9,957 nt of DNA from DATARH01 sp035604035 (GTDB lineage Bacteria; Pseudomonadota; Alphaproteobacteria; ATCC43930; CGMCC-115725). How positions within the stretch are numbered: the stretch's first letter is position 1; the number at the start of each line of letters is the position of its first letter. Location: NCBI GenBank assembly GCA_035604035.1, contig DATNJF010000129.1:1-9957 (forward strand), written 5' to 3'. Position numbers and translations under genes: made by a program. The notes below the pieces were generated by a model. That model was not told the DNA's origin and ran no database searches. It saw only the letters and a list, made by a program, of their open reading frames with translations. This document shows, one piece after another, positions 1 through 6,487 of the stretch.

Positions 1-688
1 TTGCGTCGTGGACAAACGACAGGTGCGCCCACCGCGCGCCTTGGTCGGCCTGTCTGATGTTCCACCCGCTATAGCCGGACGAGCCCTCCCAGGCGGTCGA
101 GCCGGACAGCCAGGCGTATTGCGCGAGCCTCTCCCCCTTCATCATGGCGCACACGGCGCCGGAGCCGTAGACGCCGACCCTGTACTCCGGCCTGCCGCTG
201 CCAGCGGCAGCGAAACCCGCGGTGACGCCACGGAAGTATTGATCGACCCGGTACAGGTCGGAACCGCGCGCGTTGAAGTCGACCGCAAAGTAAATGGCGC
301 TGCCGGCCGGCTGGCCGACGGATTGCGCCTGGCGATAAGCGCTCAGCGCGTCGTAATAGCCGGACGCATACGAGAAATAATCGGGCCGGCGGGAGTGCGA
401 CTCCCAGACGGTGACAATCTTCAGGCCGAGCGCCGACAGCCGCTGGACCTCGCCGGGCGAGAGCGTCGGCCAGCGCGATGCCGGGTCGCGATAGTAGCGA
501 GCGACGAAGTCGAGCCGGCTGGTCTTGAGCTCACCGAGTATATCGCTTGCGTCGGTGGGCAGATCGACACCCCGCGCCGGTCCGACACTGCGCGCCGGCA
601 CTTCGGCTATCGGCGGCGGTAGTGGTTGACTCTCGCATCCGGCCAAGATCAATGCCGCGACCAATATCGCGGACGTCGCAAGTTTCAA
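1..688 (-). CDS. DUF1906 (Rv2525c-like) glycoside-hydrolase-like lipoprotein, 3' end off the window
   Basis: This open frame gives 229 codons and then leaves the left edge without a stop. A TTG start at 688 is chosen because AGGGGG sits 6 bases upstream of it; a second in-frame TTG at 706 is possible, and a stop lies further upstream. Residues 1-18 form a lipoprotein signal: a basic start, a hydrophobic core and the lipobox LAGC with Cys18, so the mature protein should be lipid-anchored after export. The following Pro-rich linker leads into a DUF1906 domain, a TIM-barrel fold related to glycoside hydrolases: GVDLPTD (40-46), FVARYY (61-66), a LSPGEV stretch (76-81), AIYFAVDFNA (131-140), VGVYGSG (171-177) and AWLSGS (192-197). 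Acidic candidates for the active site are Asp42, Glu96 and Asp137. Rv2525c of Mycobacterium belongs to this family and is linked to the cell envelope. A peptidoglycan or envelope-polysaccharide role is inferred; the substrate is unknown. Confidence 0.85.
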   Translation of the reverse strand, partial: MKLATSAILVAALILAGCESQPLPPPIAEVPARSVGPARGVDLPTDASDILGELKTSRLDFVARYYRDPASRWPTLSPGEVQRLSALGLKIVTVWESHSRRPDYFSYASGYYDALSAYRQAQSVGQPAGSAIYFAVDFNARGSDLYRVDQYFRGVTAGFAAAGSGRPEYRVGVYGSGAVCAMMKGERLAQYAWLSGSTAWEGSSGYSGWNIRQADQGARWAHLSFVHDA

Positions 689-820
689 CGCCTTCCCCCT
701 GCGCAATCCCGCCCCAGTGCTCAGCTTTCTGATTTACCCGCTCTTGGCGAATCTGACCATTGCAAATATTGCCGATTACCTGCGGCATTCCGTCGAGTTC
801 TGTCATGGCCGCGAGGCGGC

Positions 821-853
821 GCGCGCCTTGACAAACCGGCTACCGAGGCGCGC
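821..853 (+). promoter_or_regulatory. Candidate -35 box within a 7-base inverted repeat, upstream of the dioxygenase-like gene
   Basis: A perfect TTGACA lies at 828-833, 60 bases before the ATG at 894. It is flanked by perfect inverted arms GCGCGCC (821-827) and GGCGCGC (847-853). At 17-18 base spacing the -10 position reads CGCCAT or GCCATT, which is poor, so the promoter call is weak. The repeat could be an operator around the promoter or a chance product of GC-rich sequence. The remainder of the 205-base gap between the two divergent genes (689-893) shows nothing else I can name. Confidence 0.3.
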
Positions 854-893
854 CATTTCATCACCGGCGAGCAGTTAGACGGAGGATTGACCG

Positions 894-1985
894 ATGATGC
901 GCTCCTGGATCCATTTCACCCGCGGCCGTTTCGTCCGCCAGGCGCGGGTCGGGCTCGGCGAGCTGCGCGAGGAGCATTTGAGCCGCCAGGGCTTCGCCGG
1001 CCCAGTGGCGATGATCTACCGCACCAGCGGCCCCAACGAGGTCGTCCGCGTCGAAGGCGAGTACCGGCGGCGCGAGATCGACAGCGCCGATGTGGTGGCG
1101 AGCGACGCCGCCGACGCGCGCGGCTCGTGGCAGATGCTGCTGTCGAACGACGATGTCGCGGTCGGGATCAGCCGGCGGCGCGAGGCGATGCCGTACCGCT
1201 TCCGCAACCTCGACGGCGACCTCCTTTATTTCGCGCATCGCGGGACGGGCGTGTTCGCGACCGAGTTCGGCCCGATCGCCTACGAGCCGGGCGACTATGT
1301 CTTCCTGCCGAAATCGACGACCTACCGGCACATGCCCGATCCCGGCGACTCTCTGCTGCTCGTCGTCGAGTCGCCCCAGCCGATCCGGCTCTGCGAGCAC
1401 GAGCAGGTCGGACGACACACGCCGATAGACCCGACCATGCTCGACGTGCCCGAGCCCGCCGATTACGGCTGGCCCGAGGAAAGCGAATACGAGGTGCGGA
1501 TCAAGGCCGGCGGCGGCGAGACCTCGATCTTCTACCGCAACGACCCGCTCAAGGTGGTCGGCTGGAAGGGCGATCTCTTCCCGTACAAGTTCAATATGAA
1601 GAGCATCCTGCCGATCATGTCGAACCGTATCCATCTGGCGCCATCGTCATGGGGGACGTTCGAGGCGGCGGGGTTTGTCGTCGTCAGCTTTGTGCCGCAG
1701 ATCGCGGTCGCCGATTTGGAGGCCGAGGAGCTACCGAGCTACCACCGCAACATCGACATGGACGAGGTGATCCTCAGCCACGCTAACGACGATCCTGGCG
1801 GGCGGCGGCCGGGCGGGTTCACGTTCACGCCGCAGGGCATCCTGCACGGTGCCAGCGAGGAAGCCCGCGCCGCCTTCAATGCCAGGCGCCAACCCGGCGA
1901 CATGCGGCGGTGGACCGGGGTCGGGGTCGATACCTACCGGCCGCTCAAAGTGTCGGATGCGTTCGCCAAGATGACATCGCGCTAG
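894..1985 (+). CDS. Homogentisate 1,2-dioxygenase-like non-heme Fe(II) ring-cleavage dioxygenase (divergent)
   Basis: The product is a 363-residue member of the homogentisate 1,2-dioxygenase family, the cupin-fold enzymes that open an aromatic ring with O2 and Fe(II). It is shorter than classical HmgA (about 430-450 residues) and resembles the divergent bacterial subgroup often labelled homogentisate dioxygenase. The first half holds a cupin-like stretch (YEPGDYVFLPKST). The second half has LAPSSWGTF, then YHRNIDMDE (283-291) and GILHGAS (315-321). His284 and His318 align with two iron ligands of the family; Asp290 or Glu291 would supply the acidic ligand. The family's usual second His, six residues before the last ligand, is Thr312 here, so activity on homogentisate itself is uncertain. 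ATG at 894 has GGAGG at 881-885, spacing 8; a second ATG follows directly. No maleylacetoacetate isomerase or fumarylacetoacetase gene is adjacent, which argues against a simple tyrosine-degradation role. Confidence 0.8.
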   Translation: MMRSWIHFTRGRFVRQARVGLGELREEHLSRQGFAGPVAMIYRTSGPNEVVRVEGEYRRREIDSADVVASDAADARGSWQMLLSNDDVAVGISRRREAMPYRFRNLDGDLLYFAHRGTGVFATEFGPIAYEPGDYVFLPKSTTYRHMPDPGDSLLLVVESPQPIRLCEHEQVGRHTPIDPTMLDVPEPADYGWPEESEYEVRIKAGGGETSIFYRNDPLKVVGWKGDLFPYKFNMKSILPIMSNRIHLAPSSWGTFEAAGFVVVSFVPQIAVADLEAEELPSYHRNIDMDEVILSHANDDPGGRRPGGFTFTPQGILHGASEEARAAFNARRQPGDMRRWTGVGVDTYRPLKVSDAFAKMTSR

Positions 1986-2006
1986 CCCCAGAGCGCGCTA
2001 ATTTTT
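1978..2006 (+). terminator. Probable intrinsic terminator of the dioxygenase-like gene
   Basis: CGCGCT (1978-1983) and AGCGCG (1992-1997) are perfect 6-base inverted arms around an 8-base loop. Four bases later comes a run of five T (2002-2006). The hairpin overlaps the stop codon of the dioxygenase-like gene, and the T-run lies within the last codons of the convergent amidohydrolase gene. The stem is short but GC-only apart from one pair. On the minus strand there is no U-run after the hairpin, so it would act only on plus-strand transcripts. Confidence 0.5.
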
Positions 2007-2840
2007 CGTCGGCGACCAACGGTAAGCCTTGGCGGTGGCACCGCCCATCAGCATGACCCGCTCGCTGTCGCTCAGCCGGTCGGTCATGCGGAAGGGCTCG
2101 ACCGCCTGCTCGTAGTTGACGACGGCAAATGCGCGCGTCCAGTCGGTGCCCCACAGGCAGCGCTCGAAACCCCAGGCGTCGAACACGCGGGCCAGCGGGT
2201 CCCAGATGTCAGGGAACGGGTACGGCGCCTTGGATAGCGTGCAGGCGCCGCTCACCTTGATCACCGCGTTCGGGCGCTTGGCGAGTTCGAGCACCTTCGG
2301 GAGGTCGGCCCAGGGCTGCTGCGGTGCCGGCGGCACGCGCGGCTGCAGGATGGCCAAATGGTCGATGATGAAGCGCGTATTCGGGTGGCGGTCGATCAGC
2401 GCCGTGCCCGCGTCCACATTGCCCCAGAACAGGACATTGACCGGAAAATCGTGCTGCATGGCCGCGCGTGCGATCCGGTCAAGGCCCGGATCGTCCGGCG
2501 CGCGGCCTGACTCCGGCGTCAGCATGATGCGGATGCCGACCGTGCCCGGAATCTTCTTCCACTCGGCGATGACATCGGCGACCGCCGGATCGTCTGGGTT
2601 GACCGGCTTGACGATGCCGAATTTGCCGGGGTGAGCCCGCTGCACCTCCACCGCGTAGCTGGCGTCGTATTGGTACATGGAAAAGGCGGAGATGAAGATC
2701 GCGCCGTCGACGCCGACCTTGTCCATCGCCGCTACCATTTCGTCGCCGGTGACGTGATCCGGCCAGTTCGGCACGCTGTGCCAGGGTCGCCTGGGCGTGT
2801 TTGCCTCATACACGTGGACTTGCGAGTCGATGATCGTCAT
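1998..2840 (-). CDS. Amidohydrolase family protein (Amidohydro_2, PDC-lactonase/ACMSD-like TIM barrel)
   Basis: This 280-residue protein has the short Amidohydro_2 form of the amidohydrolase TIM barrel. The family includes 2-pyrone-4,6-dicarboxylate lactonase (LigI) and decarboxylases such as ACMSD, often in aromatic catabolism. Visible motifs are IIDSQVHVYE (3-12), FIIDHLA (157-163, with His161) and LWGTDW (229-234, with Asp233), ending in a GGATAKAYRW stretch. The usual HxH metal motif after strand 1 reads Gln7-Val8-His9, a replacement seen in other members of this branch, so a metal-independent or single-metal chemistry is possible, as in LigI. No signal peptide is present, so it should be cytoplasmic. 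ATG at 2840 is preceded by GAGGGAG about 6 bases away, and that site lies in a potential leader hairpin (see 2844-2902). It is divergent from the LLM oxidoreductase gene and ends 12 bases from the convergent dioxygenase-like gene. The exact substrate is not readable. Confidence 0.85.
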   Translation of the reverse strand: MTIIDSQVHVYEANTPRRPWHSVPNWPDHVTGDEMVAAMDKVGVDGAIFISAFSMYQYDASYAVEVQRAHPGKFGIVKPVNPDDPAVADVIAEWKKIPGTVGIRIMLTPESGRAPDDPGLDRIARAAMQHDFPVNVLFWGNVDAGTALIDRHPNTRFIIDHLAILQPRVPPAPQQPWADLPKVLELAKRPNAVIKVSGACTLSKAPYPFPDIWDPLARVFDAWGFERCLWGTDWTRAFAVVNYEQAVEPFRMTDRLSDSERVMLMGGATAKAYRWSPTKN

Positions 2841-2843
2841 CGG

Positions 2844-2902
2844 GGGCTCCCTCTGTGCTGCGCGAGTTTGGCTATCGCAGCGGCGCCGTGTCCAGAGGGC
2901 CC
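2844..2902 (-). promoter_or_regulatory. Potential 5' leader hairpin masking the amidohydrolase ribosome binding site
   Basis: Read as minus-strand RNA, CCCUCUG (2899-2893) can pair perfectly with CAGAGGG (2855-2849), and the latter contains most of the Shine-Dalgarno GAGGGAG of the gene starting at 2840. The stem extends outward by GGG (2902-2900) with CCC (2846-2844) across a 2-base AG bulge, giving 10 pairs. Inside it lies a second perfect 6-base stem, GCTGCG (2881-2876) with CGCAGC (2862-2857), around a 13-base loop. The internal loop is asymmetric, 11 bases against 1. The pairing is directly visible; a role in translation control is inferred, and chance pairing in GC-rich DNA is possible. 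Confidence 0.35.
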
Positions 2903-2978
2903 AAGCCCGGTGCCGAAAGTCGCTTCGTTCTCCAAGCCTCGCGCCTTATTGTGGATGGACGTTTCCGAGGAGCGCGCC

Positions 2979-4241
2979 ATGAAGCTGATGTGGTTCCATC
3001 TGATGCCGTACACCGAGCTGCCGGATGATTTCCGGGAGAAGCATCCCTCGGTTTGGGTTGACATCCACTCAAGTCTGTTCGACCCGCGGCGCGCCCATCA
3101 CATGTACAACGACTTCATGGACGAGCTCGAATTCGCCGCCGAATGCGGGTTCGATGCGATCTGCGTCAACGAGCATCACTCAAACGGCTATGGGCTAATG
3201 CCGTCGCCGAACCTCATCGCCTCGTCATTGGCCCGCCGCACGACCGACACGGCGATCTGCGTGATGGGCAACAGCCTCGCGCTCTACAACCCGCCGACTC
3301 GGGTCGCGGAAGAATTCGCGATGATCGATGTGATCTCCGGCGGGCGGCTGATCGCCGGCTTCCCCGTCGGCACGCCGATGGATACCTGCTTCGCCTATGG
3401 GCAGAACCCGTCGATGCTGCGCGAGCGCTACCTCGAAGCGCACGATCTGGTGATGAAGGCTTGGACCGCGCCAGACACCTTTGCCTTCAACGGCCGCTTC
3501 AACCAGCAGCGCTATGTCAACATCTGGCCGCGTCCGGTGCAGAAGCCACACCCGCCGGTGTGGATCCCCGGCGGTGGCTCGGTTGAGACCTGGCAGTGGT
3601 GCGCGAAGATGGACTACGTCTACGCCTACCTCTCCTACTTCGGCTACAAGGACGGCCAGGCGACGATGACCGGGTTCTGGGACGAGATGAAGCGTCTCGG
3701 CAAGGATTTGAACCCGTACCGCGCCGGTTTCCTGCAATTCGTCGGCGTCGCCGAGACCCGCGAGCAGGCGATGGAGATTTACGCCGAGCCGGCCGAGTAT
3801 TTCTATGGACGATGCCTGCGGGTCGACCCGAAATGGGCGATGCCGCCCGGCTACATCACCGAAGCGACGCAGCGCGCCGGCATCCAGGGCCAGATCGGCC
3901 GCGCCGCCAGCCTCAACGCCCGCCAGGCCGCGCGCTCGACCACCGAGATGAAGGACATCGTCGATCGCGGCTATGTGATCGTCGGTTCGCCCGACGAGGT
4001 TGTAGAACAGCTGAGCACGGTCGCGACCAGCCTCAATGTCGGGCACCTGATGATGCTCTTGCAGTTCGGCAACATGAACAAGGAACTCGCCAAGTACAAC
4101 ACCAAGCTCTTCGCCGAGAAGGTGCTGCCGCGACTTAGCCACATCCATTCGGAGTGGGAAGACCACTGGTGGCCTGAGCCGATGAAGGCGGCCGAGCGGG
4201 CCGAGCTGCCGGCCTTTACCGCGGCGCACGCGGCGGAGTAG
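2979..4241 (+). CDS. LLM-class flavin-dependent oxidoreductase (bacterial luciferase-like monooxygenase)
   Basis: The 420-residue product belongs to the luciferase-like monooxygenases, TIM-barrel enzymes that use reduced FMN and O2 to oxygenate small organic substrates. Family marks are the N-terminal MKLMWFHLMPY, CVNEHHSNGYG (62-72), the stretch from NPPTRVAEEF (104-113) through ISGGRLIAGFPVG (119-131), and PHPPVWIPGGG (190-200). The C-terminal part carries a VGSPDEVVEQL segment typical of this family. ATG at 2979 is chosen because GAGGAG lies at 2967-2972, spacing 6; an in-frame ATG at 2955 and earlier codons lack such a site. It is divergent from the amidohydrolase gene and followed 30 bases later by a PEBP-family gene, probably on the same mRNA. 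Reduced flavin would have to come from a separate reductase, which is not in the window. The substrate is unknown; context suggests catabolism of an aromatic or heterocyclic compound. Confidence 0.9.
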   Translation: MKLMWFHLMPYTELPDDFREKHPSVWVDIHSSLFDPRRAHHMYNDFMDELEFAAECGFDAICVNEHHSNGYGLMPSPNLIASSLARRTTDTAICVMGNSLALYNPPTRVAEEFAMIDVISGGRLIAGFPVGTPMDTCFAYGQNPSMLRERYLEAHDLVMKAWTAPDTFAFNGRFNQQRYVNIWPRPVQKPHPPVWIPGGGSVETWQWCAKMDYVYAYLSYFGYKDGQATMTGFWDEMKRLGKDLNPYRAGFLQFVGVAETREQAMEIYAEPAEYFYGRCLRVDPKWAMPPGYITEATQRAGIQGQIGRAASLNARQAARSTTEMKDIVDRGYVIVGSPDEVVEQLSTVATSLNVGHLMMLLQFGNMNKELAKYNTKLFAEKVLPRLSHIHSEWEDHWWPEPMKAAERAELPAFTAAHAAE

Positions 4242-4271
4242 CTGACAGACAAAAGCTCCGGGAGGAAACAA

Positions 4272-4856
4272 GTGAAACACGGTTTTGGAAGGGTGCTTGC
4301 CGTCGGCGGGCTGGTCGTGGCGGCGGCCGCGATCCGGCCGGCAGCGCACGCGGCAGAGCCGTTGACGCTGACGTCCCCGGCTTATCAAGACAACGCCGTG
4401 ATGGACGTCAAGAATAGTGGCAACGCTACGGATGTTCCGAGCTGCGCCGGTGGTGGCAACTTGTCGCCGCCACTCGCCTGGACCAACCCCCCGGATGGGA
4501 CCAAGAGCTTTGCCCTGACGATGGTCGATCCGGAAGGCGCCAGCGGCGCGGGCAATGTGCACCTAGTGACGTACGGCATTGGCCCCGCAGCGACGAGCTT
4601 TGCCGAAAGAGAACTCAGCCAGCCGTCGGATAAGTTTGTTGGCGGCAAAAACTTCCGCGGGATCGGAACCTATTTCGGCCCGTGCCCGCCGGCGGGCCTC
4701 GGTTGGCATCACTACACGCTGATCCTCATCGCCACCGATCTCGACCCCAAGGCGCCCGAATTGAAGCCCGGGATGACGCGGGACGAATTGCTCGCGGTGC
4801 TGAAAGGACACGTCAAGGGCACGGCCGGTCTGATCCTGCGCTTCAAGCACCCATAG
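4272..4856 (+). CDS. Secreted YbhB/YbcL family (PEBP, Raf-kinase-inhibitor-like) protein
   Basis: This 194-residue protein is a phosphatidylethanolamine-binding-protein homologue of the bacterial YbhB/YbcL type. Residues 1-27 form a Sec signal peptide with a basic start, an Ala/Val-rich core and a likely AHA|AE cleavage after Ala27, so the mature protein should be periplasmic. Family motifs follow in order: NLSPPLAW (63-70), MVDPE (84-88), His97, YFGPCPP (134-140) and HHY (146-148); these line the anion-binding pocket in known PEBP structures. The GTG start at 4272 is supported by GGAGG at 4261-4265, spacing 6. It follows the LLM oxidoreductase gene by 30 bases and probably shares its transcript. 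Bacterial PEBP proteins have no well-defined general function; a link to the oxygenase is only positional. Its stop lies 10 bases from the convergent CoA-transferase stop, with no clear terminator between. Confidence 0.9.
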   Translation: MKHGFGRVLAVGGLVVAAAAIRPAAHAAEPLTLTSPAYQDNAVMDVKNSGNATDVPSCAGGGNLSPPLAWTNPPDGTKSFALTMVDPEGASGAGNVHLVTYGIGPAATSFAERELSQPSDKFVGGKNFRGIGTYFGPCPPAGLGWHHYTLILIATDLDPKAPELKPGMTRDELLAVLKGHVKGTAGLILRFKHP

Positions 4857-4866
4857 GCGCGTACAC

Positions 4867-6090
4867 TTATTTCCGGTCGATAGTCCCGTCGCGCTTCAGC
4901 GCCGCGATCTCCGTCTCGCCGTAACCGAGCCGCTCCCGCAGCACCGCCTCGGTGTGCTGACCGAGCGTCGGCGGCGCGGTAACCGGCGGCTGCTTCGCGC
5001 CGGGGAATTTGATCGGTCGGCCGACTACTTTCACCGGCCCGATCGTCGAGTGTTCCGCCTCGACCACCATCTCGCGTGCCAGCGCATGCGGGTGGGCGAG
5101 CGCGGCGGTGACGCCGAGCACCGGGGCGTGCGGCACATCGGCCGCGGTGAGGCGCTTCTCCCACTCGGCGACGGTGCGGGTGCGGGTAACGTCAGAGATG
5201 ATCTGATCGACCTCGTCGCGGCGCTCGCGGCGCAGGGTCGCGGTGGCGAAACGCGGGTCGGCGGCGAGGTCGGGACGCTCCAGCGCCTCGCATAATTTGC
5301 CCCAGAAGCGTTTCGACAAAACGGCGATGATGATCGACCCATCGGAAGCCGGGAAGCTGCCATAGGGCACGATGTTGGGGTGGCTCGACCCCATCGTCGG
5401 CGGGTCCTCGCCGGTGATGAAAGCGAGCTGGGCGAAGTAGCCGAGCATGCCGATAAGGCCGTCATAAAGGCTGATGTCGATGAGGCGTCCCTTGCCGGTG
5501 CTGTGGCGCTCGTGCAGCGCGGCGAGGATCGCCATCGGCCCGAAGACGCCGCCGACCATGTCGCCGAGCGGGATCGCCAGCTTGATCGGCTTATGACCGC
5601 GCTCGCCGTTGATGCTGAGCGCGCCGGAGAGCGCTTGGGTCACGATGTCGAAGGACGGCTTGTCGCGCAGCGGTCCGGTGAGGCCGAAGCCGCTGATCGC
5701 GCAATAGATGAGGCGCGGGTTGATTTCGGCGAGCGCGGCATAGCCGAGGCCGAGCCGGTCCATCACTCCCGGCCGGTAGTTCTCGACGAGAATGTCCGAC
5801 TGGGCGACGAGTTTGCGGAGGATTTCCTTCCCAGCCTCCTGCTGCAGATCGACGACGAGGCTCTTCTTATTGCGGTTGATGCCGAGGAAGTAGTGGCTCT
5901 CGCCCTGGATAAAGGGCGGGAAATGCCGCGTCTCGTCGCCGTTGCCGGGTGGCTCGATCTTCAACACCTCGGCGCCGAGATCGCCGAGGCTTTGCGTCGC
6001 GAACGGACCGGCGAGCACGCGGGTCAGGTCGATGACCCGGATGCCGCCGAGTGGGCCGGCCCAGCTTTGGCCGCGTTCGGTGTCGTTCAC
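4867..6090 (-). CDS. CaiB/BaiF family (class III) CoA-transferase
   Basis: The 407-residue product is a class III CoA-transferase, which moves CoA from a donor thioester to a carboxylic acid and so activates acids for breakdown. The N-terminal signature is clear: GIRVIDLTRVLAGPF (16-30), then LGDLGAEVLKIEPP (35-48), NKKSLVVDL (74-82) and PSFDIVTQALSG (145-156). The catalytic Asp that forms the acyl anhydride is Asp177 in PLGDMVGG. The length matches the family norm of about 400. The start is GTG at 6090, three bases after the RidA stop, with only a weak AAGG upstream, which suggests translation coupled to RidA. It is the third gene of the cupin-RidA-CoA-transferase operon. The family covers formyl-, succinyl-, carnitine- and aromatic-acid transferases; no motif here decides among these. 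Confidence 0.93.
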   Translation of the reverse strand: MNDTERGQSWAGPLGGIRVIDLTRVLAGPFATQSLGDLGAEVLKIEPPGNGDETRHFPPFIQGESHYFLGINRNKKSLVVDLQQEAGKEILRKLVAQSDILVENYRPGVMDRLGLGYAALAEINPRLIYCAISGFGLTGPLRDKPSFDIVTQALSGALSINGERGHKPIKLAIPLGDMVGGVFGPMAILAALHERHSTGKGRLIDISLYDGLIGMLGYFAQLAFITGEDPPTMGSSHPNIVPYGSFPASDGSIIIAVLSKRFWGKLCEALERPDLAADPRFATATLRRERRDEVDQIISDVTRTRTVAEWEKRLTAADVPHAPVLGVTAALAHPHALAREMVVEAEHSTIGPVKVVGRPIKFPGAKQPPVTAPPTLGQHTEAVLRERLGYGETEIAALKRDGTIDRK

Positions 6091-6093
6091 ACG

Positions 6094-6456
6094 CTAACCT
6101 TTTGCGGCGGTCACCATGATCTCGACCAGCACCTCCGGCCGCGCCATGTCGGCGCGCACACAGGCGCGGCACGGCGGGTTCTGCGGATCGACCCAGTCGT
6201 TCCACACCGCGTTCATCTGTGAGAACAAGGCCATGTCCTTGATCCACAGATTGGCGGTCAAGAGGTTGGATTTTGTGGTGCCGGCTTCGCGCAAATAATG
6301 GTCGATCTTTTCCAGGATCTGCCGGGTCTGCCCGGTGACGTCCTGGCTGGTATCGCTGGCGGTGAGACCGGCGAGATAGACCATGTCGCCATTGACGACG
6401 GCGCGGCTCATGCGCGGCCCGGGCGGCTGGGTGGTATCGATGCGGCGAATGGCCAT
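6094..6456 (-). CDS. RidA family (YjgF/YER057c/UK114) enamine/imine deaminase-like protein
   Basis: This 120-residue protein belongs to the RidA superfamily of small trimeric proteins that hydrolyse reactive enamines and imines to ketones and ammonia; relatives include 2-aminomuconate deaminase and RutC. The fold marks are VNGDMVYLAG (21-30), the helix around TRQILEKIDHYL (44-55), the NLLTANLWIKD strand (64-74) and the C-terminal PPCRACVRADM to VEIMVTA part. Arg97 corresponds to the conserved Arg that binds the substrate carboxylate in RidA (Arg105 in E. coli), and Glu112 falls in the conserved VEI. ATG at 6456 has GAGGAG at 6465-6470, spacing 8; the frame stays open upstream, but that part overlaps the cupin gene and is unlike the family. 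It lies 31 bases after the cupin gene and 3 before the CoA-transferase. A role in removing or deaminating a pathway intermediate is likely but inferred. Confidence 0.92.
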   Translation of the reverse strand: MAIRRIDTTQPPGPRMSRAVVNGDMVYLAGLTASDTSQDVTGQTRQILEKIDHYLREAGTTKSNLLTANLWIKDMALFSQMNAVWNDWVDPQNPPCRACVRADMARPEVLVEIMVTAAKG

Positions 6457-6487
6457 GGGGTTTTCTCCTCGCTGTGGGTTGTCGGGA

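Noticed and set aside
531..806. Minus-strand open frame of 91 codons overlapping the lipoprotein start
   Set aside because: It lies mostly in another frame of the lipoprotein gene and has no family resemblance, while the lipoprotein frame has signal, lipobox and domain.
626..1786. Long plus-strand open frame (386 codons) over the dioxygenase-like gene
   Set aside because: It is an Arg/Pro/Gly-rich out-of-frame reading of the dioxygenase-like gene, typical of GC-rich DNA, with no recognisable domain.
2631..2978. Upstream extension of the LLM oxidoreductase frame to a GTG at 2631
   Set aside because: The extension overlaps the amidohydrolase gene, is unlike the family, and a strong GAGGAG supports ATG at 2979.
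3225..4562. 445-codon minus-strand open frame opposite the LLM and PEBP genes
   Set aside because: It spans two well-supported plus-strand genes and their gap and its translation resembles no family; antisense shadow.
5380..6222. Plus-strand open frame opposite the CoA-transferase and RidA genes
   Set aside because: Antisense shadow of two confident genes with no domain of its own.
2979..6456. Rut pyrimidine-degradation pathway (LLM RutA plus RidA-like RutC)
   Set aside because: The two genes are in different units, the LLM protein does not show RutA-specific features I recognise, and RutB, RutD, RutE and RutF are absent.
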